From: Mugil cephalus
Taxonomy: Eukaryota; Chordata; Actinopteri; Mugiliformes; Mugilidae
DNA length: 64,000 bases
Assembly (NCBI RefSeq): GCF_022458985.1
Contig: NC_061790.1
Location: 17,526,397 to 17,590,396 of the forward strand
Reading direction: 5' to 3'
In this document: in pieces, positions 57,550 through 64,000 of the stretch
Position numbering within the stretch: position 1 is the first letter of the stretch
How the letters are laid out: each line of letters starts with the position of its first letter
The notes under the pieces: model-generated
Seen by the model: the letters and a program-made list of their open reading frames with translations, nothing else
What the model was told of the DNA's origin: nothing
Database searches by the model: none
Program-made: the position numbers and the translations under genes

Positions 57550-60500
57550 ATAATTTAATCTGCTGATTATTTTCTATATTCATTGCTTTATATTAAATTT
57601 TGAGTTAAACTGCATGAAATCCAAATCAGTGAATAACTGTTTTATTTTTATAAATCAACCTTTGATTTTCGTTATTTATTTATTTATTATTTTCTCTCCA
57701 CTGACTAGTAATCTAACTAGCTGATTAGCTTTAAATGCACTGAATAAAATAATTGGCATTTCATGAACGGGCTCGCTCTGCATGTCCATAATCATTTTGA
57801 GTATGTTTTTGCTGCTAATGCTCGTGAACTGTGAATCTCTGCAACTCGCTCGCTCGAGTTTCAGAAAGGTGCGTGTCGGCAGCGGTTTGGCCTTGCTAAT
57901 TTCCTGCAACCTTCAAAAGGCTTCACACATCCTACTGCCAGCTCAGTGTTGGGTGCGACTGTTGATCATGTGGTGGAATATTACGGATTGACATACGCAG
58001 CCCACCTTCACATCCATAGCCTGCACCCAATGACCCATGTCACTGCGCAAAAAAAACGTTTTTGTAAAAAGGATTTTGTAACAGCTGTGTTACTAGTAGT
58101 TTACGCACAAAACCTCCGTGTCATTGGATTAGATGATACAATGCTGTAAACATTTATCAGACACAGATGTGCATCACCACTACGCTATAGCTTTTACATG
58201 GAAAGACTAAAACGTAAGAAAGGAGGTTCTGGCTTTAGTAACGGACATAAATTATAGGGAGTGGTACAAAACTATGGATGACCTCACGTATATTTCATTT
58301 CAGCACTTTAGATTAACTGTGTGTGAGTGCTTTATGCAGACCTTTCTTTCCAGCAGAAAGTTTTTCTGACTGAATTCTGCCTCAGGTTTTAAGCCTTTCA
58401 TTTATCTGCTTTCTCCTATACCTAGTTTTAGTCTATTAGTTTTATATTTCCATGTTTTTGTTGATGTATTTGTTCATTTGTTTTCACTGTACTGTGAATG
58501 AACTGGCTGAGACTCAGAGCTTTGAGGTTTGATCCCAGGAGCATGCTGCGTTATGGGTCACTGAGTGCTTTCAGTACAAATACTCTAAGTAGAAAAGCAC
58601 TACATAAATGCATGAACATTTACTGTTAGTGTTACTCGAGCTGTTTTTCTGTTGCAACCTGAAAATATTTAGTGAATCCTGCGTGTTTCTAGAAAGAGAG
58701 GAAGAGAGGCCGCGCCTTAGTTGTTATCATTGAATGTTTGTCTTCATCCCGGACAGCCTTCTTGACTCTCTGTACAGGCATAAAAGGCTTTACTGTGAAG
58801 AGGATGATATGAAGATACCACGATGCCAGCATGTTGATGAAACTCCTTTTCTACTTTAGACCCTCTGTGTTATCTTCTTCACCTTTTCACCTCTTTTCTC
58901 CTGAAATGAGCTCAGTTTCAGCCTGAACCACTCCGCTCATTTCCAAGCCACGTGCGCGCCATTTTCACATTAATTGCACCCAGCTTCCCAGTAGAAACTT
59001 TTACTGTTGTGGCTCGCATGAAGTCGCTCCAGTTACTTTCAGATCCTTGCGGTTTGTCCACCTCAGTTCTTTCACTGCTGACGTACCCCTGCCCGAATTA
59101 AAGCTGAGGACTGGCACATTAAAGCAGTTTCCATTATTTTCTTACAAGTAGAATGTGCTAATGCACCAAGCCAGAGGAACAAACAACGTACACTGTGTGT
59201 CCAGACACTTAGCATCTGGGGCTTGACAGTGCTGACATTTGAAAGGAGTGTGCCCAAGAATCCAAAATGGAGGGAGCTATTTACTGAAACCAGTGTTTCA
59301 CCGGTTACTCTTCAGTCAAAGTAAATCTTGCGCCACAGTCGAGAGACAAATGGAACAAATGTGTCTCCTGAGTATGAATAAACATTTTGCACTAAAGAGG
59401 GGTTGGAGAGGGGACTCGCACGCTAACTGACCATTAGCATGTCTGTTAGTTGGGAAACCTTAATTTTAACCTTTTATTTATTTATTTATTTGGAACAAAA
59501 TTGTATCCAAATTCCACATGGAAGTGAAGAGTGCTATTGCTAGCCTAGCTAACTTGCGTGTTAACAGCCATATTGGGTTAGCTTTTATTTGTGGGGCAAA
59601 ATTGTGGGGGAAAATTAAAAATACATAAAAATGTCTAATCAACCAAGGATTTTGCGACCCCTGTTGAAGACCTATGGTCTAGAGAACATTTTAAACATTA
59701 TTTTAATAATATAAATTAGAACCATGAACTATTCTAATAAAAAGCTAGATGCAAAAGGTAAGTTTTTAAGTTTGTATATACCAAAATAACGAGTCCAACT
59801 GTTTTTTTCTGCAGACTAACCGCTCCAAGAACCCGAAACACCAGTGGAACAATAGCGGGGGACCTGAGAGGCCCTCCTGGTTCATCCCTCAGAGCAGGTT
59901 CACTGCCGGTTTAATGGCAGTTGCCAGTGACCTTGAGATACAGTGAGAAGCTATAGAGCGTGAAAGTGCTATCATGAGCGGAGGAGGAAAAAGGAGGCGT
60001 TTCCTGGGATGAAGGGAAGCGGAGCTAAGGTTTACTCGCCCATGGCCTCACACACACATTATCATATCAGCACACACAGAAGCACACACAGGAACCTAAT
60101 CAACTATCCTCTGCCACAGAAATACATGCAGCCATGCCAGTGTGCGTGTTTTTCAAACTCACTCTCTCTCACACATACGCACACCCTGGCACACAACTTT
60201 GTTTTATCTGAGGTCCCGTGCCCACCCAAACCCAGAGGAATTGACTAAGCTACTAAGCAATGAGGGGCTGACACACAGAGGAGCTTTCCTGTCCCTCCAG
60301 GGAGTGGTTGTTCTTTATCACACCACGCTGATAGGATATTCAGAAACCTGTAAGAACAATTTACTGGTTTCCTGAAACAACAATAAAACTTAAAGAAAAT
60401 ATACAACTTCCGGTTTTCAGAACAGTATCAGCTCTTAATATACTGTACCATCCACTGTACAGTTGGTCACATAAGCTATACAGAGCTTTTTTGTTATTTT
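57550..60500. other. Intergenic, no gene seen
   Basis: No supported coding region. TTTA tandem units occur at about 57,674-57,690 and 59,472-59,492. Around 58,550-58,623 a segment ending 'gaaaagcactacataaatgc' resembles a fish SINE/LINE tail, but it is too short to assign. Confidence 0.55.
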
Positions 60501-60524
60501 TTTATTTTATTTTTTTTTTTTTAT

Positions 60525-60800
60525 ATAGTAGCTTTGCCTAGAAGTCTTCAAGACTTCACAGGTACACTGAATCTGCCCAGTTCCTATTACTTTTTCCATA
60601 AGTGACACATCACTATCGTGGAATGTAATTGTAATTACTAAATTATGGTTTACATCAGAATAGCTTGTGTCCTGATTTGGATCATATCCAGTGTGTCTCC
60701 ATTCTTCGGAGACTTCCCCTTCCACCTTTTGTTCAGGTTTGATTTTTTTCTTCTTGGTTTCTTCTTCGTCATATTTACTGTTTGCCCGTAGGGGTGCTAC
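60525..60800 (-). other. Unrecognised coding-like segment followed by an A-rich tract
   Basis: The - strand is open for about 90 codons with protein-like composition, including a lysine-rich start (EEETKKKKIKPEQK), EEWRHTGYDPNQDTSYSD, and a mixed hydrophobic/charged part (NLVITITFHDSDVSLMEKV). It runs directly into A-rich sequence at 60,525-60,490. That arrangement could be a retroposed transcript with a decayed poly-A tail, an exon of an unknown gene, or chance. I do not recognise the protein. Confidence 0.25.
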
Positions 60801-61627
60801 TCTACCACAGAATAACACCTTAGTAAGCCAGACAGTTCAATTCGAAGGGCTTTATTCCTCCCTCATATTTCCAGTTAATTCACAAATTAAAAAACATACA
60901 AAAAAAAGGCTAGTCTGTATAGGACCAACAAGAGCCAGGGGACTGATGCGCAGTTTATACTTCTGCGCCAGTTTGACAACACATACCAACAAGAGCTGTA
61001 ATATGTTCACTTGGCAGTAGCGTGTTTCTCCATTTCGACAATTTTCGAATTGATTTGATAAAGGAAAGGTTAAGTGAGGAGGTTCAGAGGTTTATATGAC
61101 CCATCTACGGCTAAATTTCTGCAAAACTCCTGTGAAGCAGGAAGTGAAACGTTAAAATTAAAATTAAACTGACAGGCCAAGACACAGCGGCGGCTGGGCA
61201 CCACTTTGGGTGATGTTGAGCCAGAGCCAGACTGACAAGTGCACAAGTATATACGGTGTATACAGGTGAAAATTGGCTTTCTTTTCTGGCTCGCACCAGC
61301 ATAGGCAACGTACGTGCGTTACGTCGTCTGTGTCCCACAGAGGTAGACAGTCCGTATACAAGTCACCACTTATTGTAACACGGCTGCTCAACAGTCTCAT
61401 CTAAAACCCATTCCTAGCTACTTTTGTGTATTGTAAATAGTTTTTAAACTGAGGTTAACAACTCTTTCTAGTCAGTCCTTTTGACATAAGAACATGGAAC
61501 AGCATAAAAGTTACTAGTACTGAATACTAAAAAGAGATTATCTAAGCGTCTTAAGCAAAGCTTATTTCAAAGCTAAAGAGGAACAAATAATCCCTCTATT
61601 GCAGTGTTTTGGACACCCAGATCTTAC

Positions 61628-61822
61628 CTGTGACCTCTGTGTGTGCAATCTCATTCCAAATTCCGCAAAAACTGCAAGAATTAGTTCCAATGTAAACGTC
61701 AGGAAGGCTCCTTCAGCATCATCATTGAGCTCACAGGAAATGACTTCATTAAAATTGAGGAAAACCTCTGTCTGCCTTGTGCTGCTGTCACAATCAGGGG
61801 TTATGATACTATTGTGACACAA
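61628..61822 (-). other. Unrecognised candidate exon with consensus donor
   Basis: The - strand open frame reads STRQTEVFLNFNEVISCELN, then DDAEGAFLTFTLELILAVFA and EFGMRLHTQRSQ. It ends exactly at a consensus splice donor, TCACAG|GTAAGAT (61,628/61,627). Candidate acceptors upstream (gattgtgacag|CAGC near 61,786) are weak. The peptide is not one I recognise and no partner exon has been joined to it. Confidence 0.25.
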
Positions 61823-64000
61823 GAGGCTTTTGTCATGTCTTATACATTGCTAGGGAGAGGATGACCCATACTGTGATGCATCAGACAAGCCTCAGTTGGT
61901 GGAGTGGTCAGAGTTAGTGGAGCAGTGTGGCAATCAACATCACTTAAAGATTTACCTTAGAAAAGTGAACATTTCACCACCCGTCCACGTAGCCTCTAAA
62001 GTCCTTAGTGAGCAGTGACAGTTTAGGTTTTAATTCGGAACATCGGTGGGTGATGCCCACCTGGAAACTCACATGACAAGGGACTGATAAACACCTAATG
62101 CACGCCTTTATTTTAGAGGAATTGTTCCGATATATCTTGGATATATCTTCTTTTTATTTTCACAATTCCAGTTTTATAATGACCTATTATACTGGTCAGA
62201 AACTCTAATATAATAATAATAATAATAATTTAATAAAACACTAGACCGAGTTTAATATAGAACAAATAATCAGTAGGGGGTCCCATCAGTTTGGTGGTCC
62301 TTGGCCTGAACAGCAATGAAGACCCCTGGTGTGCATTGTTGTCCTCAGCAGAGTGTCCCTTGTCCCTCAGTTGTAGATGGAGTGCTGAGTTTTGTTTCCC
62401 CAATGTACAGGTCTGTGCATTCTTGTGTATATATTTGGGCGTTATTGATCTGTGCTGTATTACATGTGGGGTTTGGGTTACTTATTTTATCTTTTTTTTT
62501 TCAAGCTGCTTTTAGGATAATATGAAGCAACATGTTCTTCTATACATCAATAGAGCTGTGACATCACACACAAAAAAAAGATTCTCTAGGTAACTGTTGT
62601 AATCTTAACACGCACAACAGAGTGAAGCAACTCACTGTCAAAAAAGTTCCTGTCAAATATATTTTGGCTGCTTGACAAACCAACCTAGAAGCGATGAAAA
62701 GGCCGGTTAGGATTTTGAAATTCTGGCAGGGATGCAGCTTGCTTTCCTTCTCCATCCCCCTGTGACCTCTGAGGAACTTGCAGTGCGGATATTGTGCTTC
62801 ACCATGTGAGACACACTGATAAATATTCAGAGTGTAGATCATGTCCTGTGTTGAGGTACGGGGGGCAAAAGGTAGAACTCTTGCCTCAATGGCAGGAAGT
62901 GCCCCATGGGGACTCCTGTGTGATCTCACAAGACTTTGGGTTAAACAAGCAAAATGCATTAGAGCATTGTGGTCTTTGTTTTCATTCCCTATTGGCTCTG
63001 TCTGGATCATGAATCAGAGAGTAGGGAGAACATAAACTCAAAAACTGTTTTGATGTCTGTCAGGACGATTTCATTGTTAGGCCGATAATCAAAATGAGAT
63101 TATTAGTTCATTTCACCGACAGATAATTCAGTTGGTAAAAGAAAACAGACCAGCCCACGAGGATAACATTCTTGGCTCCTGTCACACAGGCACTGATGTA
63201 TTTCCACATCATTTAAGCTCAAGCTCTGCCAGAGGTTATTAAAGACGTTTTGCACAGAACACAGGAAATTATTGCGTGAAAATATCAGCCTCTGGAGTTC
63301 CTGCCAATAAAGCTGATGTTTATTTTGTAATCTCTTTTAACTGTTTGAGATAAATGCCGTGACAGGAACCCCGAATCAACAGAGACGACACAGCTGGAGT
63401 CACGGTCTGAAAATGATCCCACATCTTGTAATTTGACGTCTGTCCACTCTGACTCGTCTTTTGCAGTAGCTGCTTTTTCCACACTTTTTCCACACCCCTT
63501 TTCCACTGAACTTGTCCATTGTTATTTTAATACAAAAGACTGCTTGACGAATACCATGTTTGTACATATCGCAGGATTTAAATGGCGCCTGTTACATTCA
63601 AGTCCTTGTCAAGCTAAGACTGATTACGCTAACCTGTGTCAGATAGATATCTCTCAGTGAGATGTATTTTAGGTCAGAGCTAAGGAGGAGGAGAAGCAAG
63701 GAAAGAGACAGATCATGGAGCAGCAAAGGTTATGAATGTAACCCTGGATCTGTGAATTCACCTTCTCTGGTGGTCGGGGAGAATGAAACCGAACCTAGGA
63801 AGAAGTCCAAGGAAAGTTTCTGCTGCTCCAGATAAAACAAAAACTTTCTGGTCTGAGAAGGGATGAGTGCAGTTTTAATGCCTCGGCATTCAGGAAACGC
63901 ATTAAAAGTTTGGAAGGATTTTGTATGCTGGACTCAATGAAAATGGGTTTGGTCAATGATTGGTTGTTTTAAAATGATTTTCTTCTTCTACCTAGGATAC
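61823..64000. other. Intergenic to window edge, one coding-like stretch
   Basis: No gene could be named. The - strand at 63,340-63,490 has an open frame with a protein-like sequence (AKDESEWTDVKLQDVGSFSD then RDSSCVVSVDSGFLSR) but no clear splice sites. The window ends without any recognised gene start. Confidence 0.4.
62212..62230. repeat. AAT short tandem repeat
   Basis: About six AAT units (taataataataataataat) in intergenic DNA. Confidence 0.85.

Noticed and set aside
58500..58623. Segment resembling a SINE or tRNA-derived element
   Set aside because: 'ggtttgatcccagg' is faintly like a tRNA B box and the tail resembles a fish SINE, but no A box at the right distance or full cloverleaf is present.
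59816..59946. Possible exon after tttttttctgcag at 59,815
   Set aside because: The frame (TNRSKNPKHQWNN... ending in a stop) has no donor, no recognised similarity and no neighbouring exon. One acceptor-like site in T-rich DNA is expected by chance.
62564..63010. 148-residue - strand ORF
   Set aside because: No domain or signal is recognised, the composition is not protein-like, and both strands are open over part of it.

Overview
The window is from a ray-finned fish (teleost), probably a spiny-rayed species. The genes are vertebrate, with GT-AG introns, TATA boxes, low gene density, CA/GT microsatellites and decayed Tc1-type and LINE elements of the kind common in fish genomes. The species call is inference. 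No prokaryotic, phage or CRISPR feature is visible.

Layout. 1-5 kb is non-coding and starts with a Myb/SANT-like ORF remnant of a Harbinger-type transposon. From about 5.1 to 33.9 kb on the + strand lies disp1 (Dispatched-1, the RND/SSD protein that releases lipid-modified Hedgehog). It has a probable CpG-rich 5' UTR exon near 5.1-5.55 kb and nine coding exons between 11,288 and 33,570, encoding 1,617 residues. The first coding intron is 13.5 kb and holds a 30-nt microexon at its far end. 33.9-39.5 kb is intergenic with one nearly complete, internally deleted Tc1-like element. tlr5 (membrane Toll-like receptor 5, the flagellin receptor) runs on the - strand, with four coding exons from 44,130 to 39,542 (891 residues) and a probable non-coding first exon near 45.6 kb. 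45.7-49.2 kb is repeat-rich, with Tc1-like fragments and a LINE reverse-transcriptase relic. Two single-exon thrombomodulin-type genes follow in tandem on the - strand, at 49,260-50,918 (552 aa, six EGF modules) and 53,153-54,673 (506 aa, five EGF modules), each with a TATA box. 54.8-64 kb has no gene I can name, only three unrecognised coding-like stretches on the - strand and assorted repeats.

How the genes relate. disp1 next to tlr5 matches the human DISP1-TLR5 arrangement on 1q41, so this part is ancestral synteny. The thrombomodulin pair sits directly beside tlr5 here, whereas human THBD is on another chromosome (20p11). The genes do not form a shared pathway: disp1 works in Hedgehog secretion, tlr5 in innate sensing, and the thrombomodulin-type receptors at the endothelial surface.

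I see no new multi-gene system. The observations most worth checking are the frame-preserving disp1 microexon, the furin-type site in disp1, the two introns inside the tlr5 TIR domain, EGF loss in the second thrombomodulin paralogue, the family of internally deleted Tc1 derivatives, and the unassigned coding-like segments at 60.5-63.5 kb.
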